A stretch of 64,000 nucleotides of DNA from Novosphingobium profundi (GCF_018491765.1 NZ_JABWCU010000016.1:62001-126000); one strand, 5' to 3'; positions 25,406 through 36,776 are shown, counted from the stretch's first letter. The notes: generated by a model from the sequence alone, not told the origin. Numbers and translations: made by a program.

Positions 25406-25572
25406 GCCGGGAAGATGCCTCCAGGGGCCTTACCCAAACCGTGAGAAATCCGGTTAAAATGCTGTAAGGCATGATCTAGGCAACGCCTTGCTTCTCGACA
25501 GGCCGCGAACTCCGTGTAAACAGGACGAGAAATACAGATAATTACTTAGACCACTTTAAAAGGGGTCGCCTT

Positions 25573-27081
25573 TTGGTCGCGATTATTTCGACGGTTGCTT
25601 ACCTGGGACTGGAAGCCAGATCGGTCGGAGTGCAGTGCCAGATCGCCCCGGGCATGCCCGGATTCGCGCTCGTCGGCCTCCCCGACAAGGCCGTGGGCGA
25701 AAGCCGCCAGCGGGTGAGCGCCGCGCTCACCGCAATGGGGCTCGCGCTGCCGCCCAAGCGCATAACCATCAACCTCTCGCCCGCCGACCTGCCCAAGGAA
25801 GGGTCGCACTACGACTTGCCGATCGCGCTCGCGCTGCTCACCGCGATGGGGCTGCTCGACGCAGAGCAGATGGCCGAAGTCATCGCGGTGGGCGAACTTG
25901 CGCTCGACGGGCGCCTGATCCCCTCCCCCGGCGTCCTGCTTGCCGCGCTCCACGCCGCGAGCTGCGACAAGTCGCTGCTGTGCCCGGCCGCGCAAGGCGC
26001 CGAGGCGAGCTGGGCAAGCACGGTCACGGTCACCGCCGCGCCCAACCTCGTCAGCCTGCTCAACCACCTGAAGGGGGTCCAGATTCTGCCCCGCCCCGTG
26101 GCCGGAACGGTCGAGGAGCCCCGCACCGGCCCTGATCTCGCCCAGGTCAAGGGCCAGGAAACCGCCCGCCGCGCGCTCGAAATCGCCGCCGCCGGAGGGC
26201 ACAATCTCCTGATGTGCGGCCCGCCGGGGGCGGGCAAGTCGCTGCTCGCCGCGTGCCTGCCCGGCATCCTGCCCGAACTCGCCCCGGCCGAGGCGCTCGA
26301 AGTCTCGATGGTCGCCTCGGTGGCGGGAACGCTCGAAGATGGCAAGATCAGCCGCGCGCGCCCGTTTCGCGCGCCCCACCACTCCGCCTCGATCGCCGCG
26401 CTCACCGGAGGGGGCCTGAAAGTGCGCCCCGGCGAAGTCTCGCTCGCGCACCTGGGCGTGCTGTTCCTCGACGAATTGCCCGAATTCCAGCGCACCGTGC
26501 TCGATTCGTTGCGCCAGCCGCTCGAAACCGGCGAGGTGACCGTCGCACGCGCCAACGCCCACGTCACTTTTCCCGCGCGCGTCCAGCTCATCGCCGCGAT
26601 GAACCCCTGCCGCTGCGGGCACCTCGGGGACGCGAGCCTTGCCTGTTCACGCGCGCCCAAGTGCGCGGCCGACTACCAGAGCAAGGTCTCGGGGCCCCTG
26701 CTCGACCGCATCGACTTGCACGTCGAGGTCGATCCCGTGCGCGCGATCGATCTCGCCCAGCCCGCGCACGCGGAGGACAGCGCGCAGGTCGCCGCCCGCG
26801 TGCGCCGCGCCCGCGCGCTGCAGACCCAGCGCCTCGAAGGCAGCGGCGCGCGCAGCAACGCCGAGCTCGACGGCGAAGCTCTGGAACGCCAGGCGACACC
26901 CGACGAGCCAGGCCGCCAGCTGCTGCTCCAGGCGGCCGAGGCCATGCGGCTTACTGCGCGCGGCTATACCCGCATCCTGCGCGTGGCGCGCACGATCGCG
27001 GACCTCGCCGGCGCCGAGACGATCGGGCGCGCCCATGTCGCCGAGGCCTTGAGCTACCGCCGCCAACCACCGCGCGCCTGA
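25573..27081 (+). CDS. comM: YifB/ComM-family Mg-chelatase-like AAA+ ATPase
   Basis: A 502-residue AAA+ protein of the YifB/ComM family; ComM is a helicase that promotes branch migration in natural transformation. It has an N-terminal Lon-protease-like ChlI domain (APGMPGFALVGLPDKAVGES), Walker A GPPGAGKS at about residue 215, and the Walker B region LGVLFLDELPEF. The family signature NPCRCG and a C-terminal Mg-chelatase C domain (MRLTARGYTRILRVARTIAD) follow. The start is TTG, giving the usual VAIISTVAYLGLEA opening. A transformation role here is inference; no competence genes lie nearby. Confidence 0.93.
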   Translation: MVAIISTVAYLGLEARSVGVQCQIAPGMPGFALVGLPDKAVGESRQRVSAALTAMGLALPPKRITINLSPADLPKEGSHYDLPIALALLTAMGLLDAEQMAEVIAVGELALDGRLIPSPGVLLAALHAASCDKSLLCPAAQGAEASWASTVTVTAAPNLVSLLNHLKGVQILPRPVAGTVEEPRTGPDLAQVKGQETARRALEIAAAGGHNLLMCGPPGAGKSLLAACLPGILPELAPAEALEVSMVASVAGTLEDGKISRARPFRAPHHSASIAALTGGGLKVRPGEVSLAHLGVLFLDELPEFQRTVLDSLRQPLETGEVTVARANAHVTFPARVQLIAAMNPCRCGHLGDASLACSRAPKCAADYQSKVSGPLLDRIDLHVEVDPVRAIDLAQPAHAEDSAQVAARVRRARALQTQRLEGSGARSNAELDGEALERQATPDEPGRQLLLQAAEAMRLTARGYTRILRVARTIADLAGAETIGRAHVAEALSYRRQPPRA

Positions 27082-27161
27082 TCGCCGGCCCCGCCAAACG
27101 CCCGCTTGCGCGGCGGCACGCGAACGGGCAGAGCGAGCCGGCACGACGACAGGACGCCCCC

Positions 27162-27833
27162 TTGCCCGACAACCTCCCGCTCGACCGACGCACCCTGCTG
27201 GCAGCCGGCGCGGGCGGCGTTGCCGCCGCCTCGCTCGGCGGACTGCTTGCCCCGCGCCCCGCGCGCGCCGAAATCCTGGGCTCAGGCTTCGAGGGCCTTA
27301 CCGGCACTCGCGCCGAAGTTGCGCTCAACCTCTTGCGCGCCTCGCGCAGCGTCGCCTTCGGCACCGGGCGCGAGGTGTGGATGTGGCTCTCCTCGCTCTG
27401 CCCCTATTGCCAGAAGTACTTTCGCGAATTTCCCAAGCTGACGGTCGAGGGCTTTCGGGTCCACTACATCCCCTTCATCCTGGGCGATGCGGAGACGGGC
27501 GCCGTCCTCAAAGTGCTCCAGGATCCGACACCTGCCACCTTCCGCGCCTTCATGCGCCGCGAACTGGGCTCGGCCCCGCCGCTTGCCTACGATCCCTATT
27601 ACTCGGGCCCGCTCGACTACGCGGGATCACCCGCGACATTGCTCGCACGTCACCACGCGCATATCCGGCTGGTTCAGACCGCTTACGACGCCGATGCCGG
27701 CTACCCCACCGAGACCGGGCTCAACCGTCCGCTGTCGACGCCGCGCACGTTCTTCGCCACGCAGCGGGGCGCGCTGCTGATGTGGGGCGGTGGCTTCGGG
27801 GCCGCGCAGTTCGCGCGCCTGCGCAAGCTGTAA
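27162..27833 (+). CDS. Tat-exported thioredoxin-fold protein (DsbG/DsbC-like, CPYC)
   Basis: A 223-residue periplasmic thiol-disulfide protein. The N-terminus, LDRRTLLAAGAGG...PARA, is a twin-arginine-style signal with a hydrophobic stretch and AxA cleavage. The mature part has the redox site SLCPYCQKY (CPYC) and a cis-Pro region (STPRTFF) typical of DsbA/C/G folds. It lacks an obvious N-terminal dimerisation domain, so it may be monomeric. The start is TTG with AGGA 7 bp upstream; no in-frame ATG precedes the leader. It lies between comM and an exporter gene on the same strand. Confidence 0.7.
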   Translation: MPDNLPLDRRTLLAAGAGGVAAASLGGLLAPRPARAEILGSGFEGLTGTRAEVALNLLRASRSVAFGTGREVWMWLSSLCPYCQKYFREFPKLTVEGFRVHYIPFILGDAETGAVLKVLQDPTPATFRAFMRRELGSAPPLAYDPYYSGPLDYAGSPATLLARHHAHIRLVQTAYDADAGYPTETGLNRPLSTPRTFFATQRGALLMWGGGFGAAQFARLRKL

Positions 27834-27856
27834 GCCCGCGCGCGTCCCGCCCCGTC

Positions 27857-28744
27857 ATGAACGCTGCCGCATCCGACCCGCACCCCTTTCGCGCGGGGCT
27901 GGCCATTCTGGCCGCGCAAGTCTCGGTCAACCTCGGCGCGGCGCTCGCCAAGGACCTCTTCGCCACGGCGGGTCCCGAGATGGTCGCCGCGCTGCGCACC
28001 TCGCTTGCCGCGCTCCTCCTCCTCGTACTGGTCCGCCCGCGCCCCGACCGCCTGGCGCCCGCGCTGCTGGGCTGGATCGCGCTCTACGGCCTCGCGCTCG
28101 GGGCCATGAACCTGCTCATCTACGAGGCGATCGAACGCCTGCCGATCGGCGTCGCGGTGGGGATCGAGATCTGCGGGCCGCTGGCGGTGGCGCTCGGGGC
28201 CTCGCGCAGTGTGCGCGACCTTGTCTGGCCCCTGCTGGCAATCGCGGGCCTCGCCCTCCTGATCCCCTGGCCGGGCCGCGCCCACGCGCTCGATCCAGCG
28301 GGCCTTGGTGCCGCGCTCGGGGCCGCGACGTGCTGGGCGCTCTACATCCTGCTCGGGCGCCGAGCCGCGCGCGCTCCGGGCAGCACCGCGGTCTCGCTCG
28401 GCATGGTGACGGCCTGCCTTGTCACGCTGCCCGCCGCGCTTGCCAGCGGCGCAAGCCTGCCGCCCGCAGAGGCCTGGGGGGCGGTGCTGGGCATCGCGCT
28501 GCTCTCGAGCGTAGTGCCCTACCTTCTGGAAATGCGGGCGATGGCGCGGCTGCCCGCGCGGGTCGTCGGACTCATCAGCAGCGCGGCCCCGGCGATCGCC
28601 GCGCTCGTCGGCTATGCCGTGCTCGGCGAGACGCTCACCGTGCTCCAGGCGCTGGCGATCGCCCTCTTGATCGCGGCGGCGGCCGGTTGCTCGCTCCAGG
28701 CCCGCGCGCCGATCGCGCGACTGCGCGACGATCCCTTGGTCTAG
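27857..28744 (+). CDS. EamA-family exporter, RhtA-like
   Basis: A 295-residue inner-membrane protein with ten predicted helices in two EamA repeats. The LIYEAIERLPIGVAVGIEICGP segment and the later RLPARVVGLISSAAPAIAAL and LGETLT motifs are close to RhtA, the threonine/homoserine exporter, so amino-acid efflux is likely but not proved. The ATG start is 23 bp after the thioredoxin-fold gene, suggesting co-transcription. Confidence 0.85.
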   Translation: MNAAASDPHPFRAGLAILAAQVSVNLGAALAKDLFATAGPEMVAALRTSLAALLLLVLVRPRPDRLAPALLGWIALYGLALGAMNLLIYEAIERLPIGVAVGIEICGPLAVALGASRSVRDLVWPLLAIAGLALLIPWPGRAHALDPAGLGAALGAATCWALYILLGRRAARAPGSTAVSLGMVTACLVTLPAALASGASLPPAEAWGAVLGIALLSSVVPYLLEMRAMARLPARVVGLISSAAPAIAALVGYAVLGETLTVLQALAIALLIAAAAGCSLQARAPIARLRDDPLV

Positions 28745-28755
28745 AACCCCGACCC

Positions 28756-29589
28756 CTACGCCGAGGTCGGCGCGAGTTCTTCCTCGTGGTCGATCTGGCA
28801 AAGAACCTGCGCGATCACGCGCGGGTCACTGGCAAAACCGAGGTGCGAGCAGCGAATGGCGACCGCCCGGTCGCGCTCGTGCGCCCAGCCCTTGGCCGAA
28901 CGCGGGTGGATCACCCCGTCGCGCGGGCTCCACAAGGCGATCGTGGGCACCGGCGGCTTGAGAGCGAAGGCGCAGTCGATCGGCGGCGCGTCGACCGCGT
29001 GGCCGGTGATCACCTGGTAGGCGCGCCAGGCGTTGTTGGCGCGCGGATCGCCCGAGAACGGCGTGCCCATCGTGATCACCTTGGCGACCGCGCCCGGCTG
29101 GCGCCGCGCGATCTCACGCGCGAAAAGGCCGCCCAGGCTCCACCCCACGAGCACCACCGGGCGACGCCCCTGCCGCGCCAGGGCGCCGACGCGGTGCATC
29201 AGGAAGGCGAAGTTCTGCGGGGTCGGGCCGAAATTGAAGCCGAGCCCCCATTCGTGGACTTCGTGGCCCGCCTGGGTGAGTGCCTCGAACATGGGCCGCA
29301 TGCGCTTGGGATGCGCGCCGAAACCGGGCAGGAGCATGACGGTCTGGGCCTGGCGCGCGGGCAGGACGGCATCGCCGCGCCCCTGCCCCACGCGCCAGAG
29401 CGAGGCGAATTCGCGTGCCAACAGGGCGAGCGGCGGCTTGCGCACGCCCTCGGGATGGGGCTGGCGCGCCAAGGCGGCGCGGTGCAGCACCTGCGCGCGC
29501 ACCGGCCCCAGCGTATCCCAACTCAACGGCTTCACCTTCTGCGTCTGCCTTCTCGTCTTTCCTGCGTGGTCATCGCCTAAGAGGGACAA
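28756..29589 (-). CDS. Alpha/beta-hydrolase family protein (lipase/esterase-like)
   Basis: A 277-residue protein with an alpha/beta-hydrolase core. The nucleophile elbow GWSLGG is at about residue 150, an oxyanion-type LLPGFGAHP lies near 85, an acid candidate sits in WSPRDGVIHP, and a catalytic histidine in RCSHLGF. No signal peptide is visible. The ATG used overlaps the 3' end of the DUF3617 gene by 13 bp, so the true start could lie slightly further in. The substrate is unknown; the fold resembles PGAP1/lipase-type hydrolases. Confidence 0.75.
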   Translation of the reverse strand: MSLLGDDHAGKTRRQTQKVKPLSWDTLGPVRAQVLHRAALARQPHPEGVRKPPLALLAREFASLWRVGQGRGDAVLPARQAQTVMLLPGFGAHPKRMRPMFEALTQAGHEVHEWGLGFNFGPTPQNFAFLMHRVGALARQGRRPVVLVGWSLGGLFAREIARRQPGAVAKVITMGTPFSGDPRANNAWRAYQVITGHAVDAPPIDCAFALKPPVPTIALWSPRDGVIHPRSAKGWAHERDRAVAIRCSHLGFASDPRVIAQVLCQIDHEEELAPTSA

Positions 29590-30164
29590 TCCCCCGTCCT
29601 ATGCGAGACCACGTGCATGGTCATGTTCATCCGGTCCATCGGCGGCGTCGCCCCGGTCACCTGCATCGTCATGGTGACGTCCGAATCGGTCGGGCTGCCG
29701 GTTCCAGTCAGCGTCATGACCGCCGTTCCCTGACTGGGATGTGAGCAGGTCATGCGCGCGTCGATCTTTCCGTCCGAAACCGTGAACGTATCATAACGGC
29801 ATTTCGAGGCCTGCCCGACATTGTCGAACATGTCGCGAAAGCCCTTTTCCGCTTCGTCCCGGGTCAGGCAGAAGCTCTCGTCCTGATTGCGGGCCATCAT
29901 GTCCTTCATGTGCCGGGCGGTCTCGGCGGGAAGTCCGGGCATGTCGAACTCCTTGAACTCGACCGTACGGCTGTAGAGGCCAGGTTCGGGACGGATCGCC
30001 TGCGCCGCCGCGCGATCGACCTTGGCGGTCGAAACGGGCGCAGCGCCCCCTTCATCGCCCGAGGACGCCGTCTCGCTCGAACCGCAGCCGGCCAATGCAA
30101 GGCACGAGACCGCGATCCACCAGCCAGCACGCACCGAATTTCGCGTCGACTCCTTGTAAAGCAT
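29577..30164 (-). CDS. DUF3617 lipoprotein
   Basis: A 195-residue predicted lipoprotein. A basic N-terminus and hydrophobic stretch end in the lipobox LALAGC. The mature part carries the DUF3617 pattern: PEPGLYSRTVEFKEFDMPG, a paired-Cys FCLTRDEAEKGF...SKCRYD, and MTCSHPSQGTAVMTLTGTGS with DVTMTMQ. DUF3617 proteins are common in sphingomonads and their function is unknown. It is divergent from uvrB and overlaps the downstream hydrolase gene. Confidence 0.82.
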   Translation of the reverse strand: MLYKESTRNSVRAGWWIAVSCLALAGCGSSETASSGDEGGAAPVSTAKVDRAAAQAIRPEPGLYSRTVEFKEFDMPGLPAETARHMKDMMARNQDESFCLTRDEAEKGFRDMFDNVGQASKCRYDTFTVSDGKIDARMTCSHPSQGTAVMTLTGTGSPTDSDVTMTMQVTGATPPMDRMNMTMHVVSHRTGDCPS

Positions 30165-30334
30165 TGCTTCCCCTCCTCGCGACGGGACAGGTTCGCCCCT
30201 GCCACCTCGATACCATGGACGGGCCCGGAGCCGCTAGCATCCCCGCCCGGCCCGCTCCAAGCATTACAGTTCAATGACACACCGCTGTCAGCAAGTGATT
30301 GCGATGGGCTCTGATAGTCCCCATATGTTCTCGC

Positions 30335-32524
<2,190 letters not shown>

Positions 32525-32554
32525 ACGCGCCTCGGCGCGCGGCGTGACGGTGCC

Positions 32555-33538
32555 TCACTCGGGCACGAGGATCACCTTGCCCTGGCGCGCCTCACCCGTG
32601 CGCGCCGCGTGCGCGAAGGCCTCGCGAAAGCGGCTGAAGGGGTAGACTCCGGCGATCTCCGCCCGCGTCCTCCCGCTGGCCAATACGTCGAACACGGCGC
32701 GCGCCATGCGCGCCTGCCCGTCCTCGCCGACGCGTGCCAGGGCACGGTCGGTCATCATCGCCCGAAGGCGCACGTCGCGGAACATCATGTCGGGGTAGTC
32801 GAGCGCGTAAGGCTCATGCGCAAGAAAGCCATAGGCGAGGACGAGTCCGCCATTCGCCGTGCAGGCCCCCAACCGGCGCGTCGCCGCCCCGCCGACCGCG
32901 TCGAGCGCGAGACGCGGGGGCGCGAGGCCCAGCCCGGATAGCCGCGCGGGCAGGTCCGGCCCATCGACCAGCACGTGACGGCGCCCCGCCTCGCGCAAGG
33001 CGCGCGCGGCCTCTTCACGCCGGACCAGGTCGATCACGGTGAGCCCCTGCGCATCCCCCAGCGCCGCGACATAGCCCGCCACGTTCGCGTTCGCTGCGTT
33101 CTGGAGGACCACCTCGCCGGGCCTCATGGTTTCGTATGCATTAAGCAAGAGCCAGGCAGTGGCGAGATTGATCCGCGCGAGCGCGATCTCCTGTGGCGCG
33201 ACATCCTCCGGTGCGGGCCAGAGCGCATCGGCCGGCAGCGCGCGTCGCTCCTGCAAGGCGCCGTAGGCCATCGGCAGGATCACTCGCTCGCCCACGCGCC
33301 AGCGCGTCACGCCCTCACCCAGCGCCACGATTCGGCCCACGCCCTCGAATCCGGGAACCCCGCCGCCTCGCGCGATGAAATCAAGCTCGCCACGCACCGC
33401 CAGCAAGTCGGCGATGTGGAGCGGTGCGGCCTCGAGCGCGACGACGACTTCTCCCATCTTCGCCTGCGGTTCGTCGCCGTCGCGAAGGGCGAGGACCGCG
33501 CCCGGTTCGCCGTTTCGTTCATAGCCCAGGTATCGCAT
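32555..33538 (-). CDS. Medium-chain dehydrogenase/reductase, enoyl-CoA reductase (MECR/ETR)-like
   Basis: A 327-residue MDR-superfamily oxidoreductase. The N-terminal domain has VALEAAPLHIADLLAVRG and GFEGVGRIVALGEGV, patterns seen in zinc-independent 2-enoyl thioester reductases, followed by a Rossmann domain. The structural-zinc Cys cluster of alcohol dehydrogenases is missing, so an ADH role is unlikely. The LQNAANANVAGYVAAL segment aligns with the cofactor region of ETR enzymes. The start has AAGGAG 6 bp upstream. Its leader contains the strong minus-strand hairpin at 33690-33721. Confidence 0.8.
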   Translation of the reverse strand: MRYLGYERNGEPGAVLALRDGDEPQAKMGEVVVALEAAPLHIADLLAVRGELDFIARGGGVPGFEGVGRIVALGEGVTRWRVGERVILPMAYGALQERRALPADALWPAPEDVAPQEIALARINLATAWLLLNAYETMRPGEVVLQNAANANVAGYVAALGDAQGLTVIDLVRREEAARALREAGRRHVLVDGPDLPARLSGLGLAPPRLALDAVGGAATRRLGACTANGGLVLAYGFLAHEPYALDYPDMMFRDVRLRAMMTDRALARVGEDGQARMARAVFDVLASGRTRAEIAGVYPFSRFREAFAHAARTGEARQGKVILVPE

Positions 33539-33683
33539 GCATGGCTCCTTGCCCGATCCAACGCTCTCCAGGATAGCGCTGCGGTGCACGCTGGACATGG
33601 CTGCGGACCGGAGCTGTTCGCGGACCGAGGAAACGGGTGCACCGCCACAGGTCGATCGCGCGCGGCCTGCGCGGCGAGTCACG

Positions 33684-33721
33684 AAAAAATGCCCGAAAGC
33701 TTCCTCGGAAGCTTTCGGGCA
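33684..33721 (-). terminator. Orphan minus-strand rho-independent terminator
   Basis: A perfect 15-bp inverted repeat (TGCCCGAAAGCTTCC and its complement, 2-nt spacer) is followed on the minus strand by TTTTTT. There is no T-run on the plus strand, so it works leftwards. No minus-strand gene is visible for several kb to its right. It may end a small RNA, or be an attenuator in the leader of the MDR gene. Confidence 0.8.
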
Positions 33722-33788
33722 GTATCAAGGATTGGCCGAAACCAGCCCTCGGGTCGCGCCGATACAATGTATGCAATCGTGAGCACGC

Positions 33789-33810
33789 GCATGCCACGAT
33801 CGTGGTATGC
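33789..33810. promoter_or_regulatory. 22-bp inverted repeat, possible operator
   Basis: GCATGCCACGA is followed by TCGTGGTATGC, a dyad with one mismatched pair, 61 bp before the PAS-LuxR gene start. Its size fits a dimeric LuxR/FixJ-type regulator site, possibly for autoregulation. That assignment is inference. Confidence 0.4.
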
Positions 33811-33870
33811 AGCGTGTAATCCCTGTCGGTTTTTCTTGCGGACCTTGCCCATTCCCGACAAAATCAGGAT

Positions 33871-35022
33871 GTGGGCAGACATGGGGGCATTGACGGCGAG
33901 GCGTTCACGCGTCTGCGCTCCGCGATCGAGCAGGCCCCGTTTGCTGCGGATGGCTGGAACCTGGCCTTGCGTGCCCTTGCCCAGGCCACCGGATCGCGCC
34001 ATGCCCAGCTCGTCGCCCTGGGCGACAAGCACCTGGCGATGAACTGGCTCAACGACGCGCCCGAGGACTTTCAGGCCGAATCCAGCCGGATCGAGATTTA
34101 CCGCCCCGATGTGAACTATCGCATCGCGGCGCTGCGCGCGCCCATGGAGATTACCTGGGAGGCGCATTACGACGTCGCGCGCAAGGCGCACACCGACGAG
34201 GCTTACCTCGAGCTTGCACGCAAGTATGGGTTTGAACATGGTGCCCAGGTCGTGCTGGCGCAGAAGCCCGGACTTTTCTTCGGGCTGGCGCTCATGCGCA
34301 GCCCTAGCGAAGGGCGGACCGGCACGAGCGAGCACGAGACCCTCGCACGCATTGCGCCCGACATCCTATCGGCCATCCGCGTCCAGGAATCGATCGAGCA
34401 GGCGGGCGCCAGCCTCCTGCACGGCGCGCTCGAAACGATGGAGACCGCCGCCATCCTCCTCGATTCGCTGGGCCGCGTCACCCACGTCACCCCCGCCGCG
34501 CAACGGCTGCTGGGGCCCGAGACGCTGCAGCTCAATGGCCGCGCCGTGCGCTCGAACCGTCCCTACATCGATCGGGCGCTGGGCATCCGCATCGGCCAGG
34601 CGCTGAGCGGCGACGACCCCGGCCCCGCCGACTTGTGGATCCGGACAGGAAGCGGACTTCTGCTTGTCGACGTCCGCCCGCTGCCGCGCGGTAACTGGCA
34701 CCTGGGCACCAACGGGGCCGCGATCGTCACCTTGCGCCCGCTGCTGACGCCGCGTGTGCGAGCCGAAGACGTGGCCGACGAAAAAAACTTCGCGATCATG
34801 GCGGGCAAGCTCGCGACGGCCCTGGCACTGACCCACTCCGAAGCCGAAGTCACGACCTTGCTGGCCCACGGACTCTCGCGCAAAGAAATTGCTGCATTGC
34901 GTCATGTCAGTCCGCAGACGGTAAACACGCAGCTGCGCATGATTTTCCTCAAGTGCGAGGTCAACCGCGAGAGCGAACTTGTTGCAATTGCACGATCTAT
35001 TCTGGACGCCATAGGTTCCTGA
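33871..35022 (+). CDS. PAS-like sensor/LuxR-type helix-turn-helix regulator
   Basis: A 383-residue transcription factor. The C-terminal 60 residues or so are a LuxR-type HTH: LTHSEAEVTTLLAHGLSRKEIA, then VSPQTVNTQLRMIFLKC. The middle (about residues 185-260) looks like a PAS fold, with ALETMETAAILLDSLGRVTHVTPAAQRLL. The N-terminal 170 residues are helical and unassigned; they do not resemble an acyl-homoserine-lactone-binding domain. No phosphoreceiver domain is present. The GTG start is the first in frame and has only a weak ribosome site, so the start is uncertain. The CoA-transferase gene lies downstream on the same strand. Confidence 0.8.
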   Translation: MGRHGGIDGEAFTRLRSAIEQAPFAADGWNLALRALAQATGSRHAQLVALGDKHLAMNWLNDAPEDFQAESSRIEIYRPDVNYRIAALRAPMEITWEAHYDVARKAHTDEAYLELARKYGFEHGAQVVLAQKPGLFFGLALMRSPSEGRTGTSEHETLARIAPDILSAIRVQESIEQAGASLLHGALETMETAAILLDSLGRVTHVTPAAQRLLGPETLQLNGRAVRSNRPYIDRALGIRIGQALSGDDPGPADLWIRTGSGLLLVDVRPLPRGNWHLGTNGAAIVTLRPLLTPRVRAEDVADEKNFAIMAGKLATALALTHSEAEVTTLLAHGLSRKEIAALRHVSPQTVNTQLRMIFLKCEVNRESELVAIARSILDAIGS

Positions 35023-35153
35023 GGCCGACGGGCCGAACCCCATCGCACGGCCCGGGAAAGTTGCAATCGGCGCAAACGTCCGGCTCCGCTTTTCACTGGT
35101 CTTTCCGCGTAGCGGGCGCAAACGGGCGTTCACAGGTGGACTTAGGAGAGGCC

Positions 35154-36659
35154 ATGCGCATCAAGAACAACGCTTTGCGTTCCAAAATCATGTCGGCCCA
35201 GGACGCCGCGCGTCTGATCGCCAACGGCGACACCGTGGGCATGAGTGGCTTTACCGGCTCGGGCTACCCCAAGGCCGTACCCCAGGCGCTGGCCGAACGC
35301 GCCGGCGCCGAGCACGCCGCGGGCCGCGATTTCAAGATCGATCTGCTGACAGGCGCCTCGACCGGCCCCGAACTCGACGGGATGCTCGCCAAAGCCAAGG
35401 CGATCGGCCGGCGCATGCCCTTCAACACCGACCCGATCGCGCGCAATGCCATCAACGCGGGCGAAATCGACTACCTCGACATGCACCTCTCCCAGCTTGC
35501 CCCGATCGCCTGGCAGGGCATCCTGGGCAAGATGGATGTTGCCGTGATCGAGGTCAGCGCGATCCACGAGAACGGCAATCTGGTGCCCTCCTCCTCGCTC
35601 GGCAACAACAAGGCCTGGCTGGAACTGGCCGACAAGGTCATCCTCGAAGTCAATTCCTGGCAGAGCGTCGATCTCGACGGAATGCATGACGTCTATTACG
35701 GCATGGCACTGCCGCCTTACCGCGTGCCGATCCCGCTCGTGCGCGCGGACCAGCGCATCGGGCAGCCCCACATGCGCGTGGATCCGGCCAAGATCGTCGC
35801 CATCGTCGAGACCGATGCGCCCGACCGCAACGCGCCCTTCTCGCCTACCGACGACACCGCGCGCGCGATCGCGGGCAACCTGCTCGACTTCCTGGGACAC
35901 GAAGTGAAGATGGGCCGCCTGCCGGCCTCGCTCCTGCCGCTCCAGTCGGGAGTGGGCAACATCGCCAACGCGGTGCTGACCGGCCTGATCGACGGGCCCT
36001 TCCACGACATGATGGCCTATACCGAGGTGATCCAGGACGGCATGGTCGACCTGCTCGATTCCGGGCGCCTGCGCATGGCCAGCGCCACCGCCTTCTCGCT
36101 GAGCCCCCAGGGCGCCGAGCGGGTCAATGCGGATATGGCGCGCTACCGCGAGATGATGATCCTGCGCCAGCAGGACATCTCGAACAACCCCGAGGTCGTC
36201 CGGCGCCTGGGTTGCATCGCCATGAACGGCATGATCGAGGCCGACATCTTCGGCGCCGTCAATTCGACGCGGGTCATGGGCTCGCGCATGCAGAACGGGA
36301 TCGGCGGCTCGGGCGACTTCGCCCGCAACAGCTACGTCTCGATCTTCATGAGCCCTTCCACGGCCAAGAACGGCGCGATCAGCGCGATCGTCCCACGCGT
36401 CGCCCATGTCGACCACATCGAACAGGACGTGCAGGTCCTGGTGACCGAACGCGGCCTTGCCGACTTGCGCGGCCTCACGCCGCGCCAGCGCGCGCGCGTG
36501 GTCATCGAGAACTGCGCGCACCCCGACTACCAACCCATGTTGCGCGATTATCTGGCCCGCGCCGAAGCGACCAGCTTCGGCGGCTACAGCCCGATGATCG
36601 CATCCGAAGCCCTCTCGTGGCACCAGCGCTTCATCGAGACCGGCTCGATGTTGCCCTGA
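35154..36659 (+). CDS. Acetyl-CoA hydrolase/transferase family (succinyl-CoA:acetate CoA-transferase-like)
   Basis: A 501-residue class I CoA-transferase of the Cat1/AarC family, which exchanges CoA between succinyl-CoA and acetate or related acids. It has an SGFTGSGYPKAVPQALAER opening, the oxyanion-loop GVGNIANAVLTGL and the catalytic glutamate in YTEVIQDGM, plus a C-terminal VTERGLADLRGLTPRQRA segment that is standard for the family. AGGAG lies 5 bp before the ATG. It follows the PAS-LuxR gene by 131 bp, so that protein may control it. Acyl preference cannot be read from the sequence. Confidence 0.9.
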   Translation: MRIKNNALRSKIMSAQDAARLIANGDTVGMSGFTGSGYPKAVPQALAERAGAEHAAGRDFKIDLLTGASTGPELDGMLAKAKAIGRRMPFNTDPIARNAINAGEIDYLDMHLSQLAPIAWQGILGKMDVAVIEVSAIHENGNLVPSSSLGNNKAWLELADKVILEVNSWQSVDLDGMHDVYYGMALPPYRVPIPLVRADQRIGQPHMRVDPAKIVAIVETDAPDRNAPFSPTDDTARAIAGNLLDFLGHEVKMGRLPASLLPLQSGVGNIANAVLTGLIDGPFHDMMAYTEVIQDGMVDLLDSGRLRMASATAFSLSPQGAERVNADMARYREMMILRQQDISNNPEVVRRLGCIAMNGMIEADIFGAVNSTRVMGSRMQNGIGGSGDFARNSYVSIFMSPSTAKNGAISAIVPRVAHVDHIEQDVQVLVTERGLADLRGLTPRQRARVVIENCAHPDYQPMLRDYLARAEATSFGGYSPMIASEALSWHQRFIETGSMLP

Positions 36660-36670
36660 TGCACCGCTAA

Positions 36671-36705
36671 AAGGCCCGCAGACCCCCACCCCCCGCGCGG
36701 GCCTT
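36671..36705 (+). terminator. Possible terminator after the CoA-transferase gene
   Basis: AAGGCCCGC pairs with GCGGGCCTT across a C-rich 17-nt loop, 12 bp after the stop. The stem is perfect but the T-tract is poor, so this is a weak call. Confidence 0.45.
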
Positions 36706-36776
36706 GTCGCCACTTGGCGACACGGTAATGTGCCTCGCTTGCCCACCAGACCCCATCCGGCAAGCGAGGTACTTAC

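Larger units (their letters stand above)
33539..33870. other. Intergenic region between the MDR and PAS-LuxR genes
   Basis: The two genes diverge across 332 bp. The space holds a minus-strand intrinsic terminator (33684-33721), an 11-bp palindrome ATACAATGTAT at 33762-33772 and a near-perfect 22-bp inverted repeat at 33789-33810. I see no convincing protein-coding frame inside it. Confidence 0.5.

Noticed and set aside
32555..33538. Zinc alcohol dehydrogenase
   Set aside because: The catalytic GHE and four-Cys structural zinc motifs are absent; the enoyl-reductase-like MDR subgroup fits better.
33789..33810. lux box for quorum sensing
   Set aside because: The dyad differs from known lux boxes, the adjacent regulator has no acyl-homoserine-lactone-binding domain, and no luxI-type synthase lies nearby.
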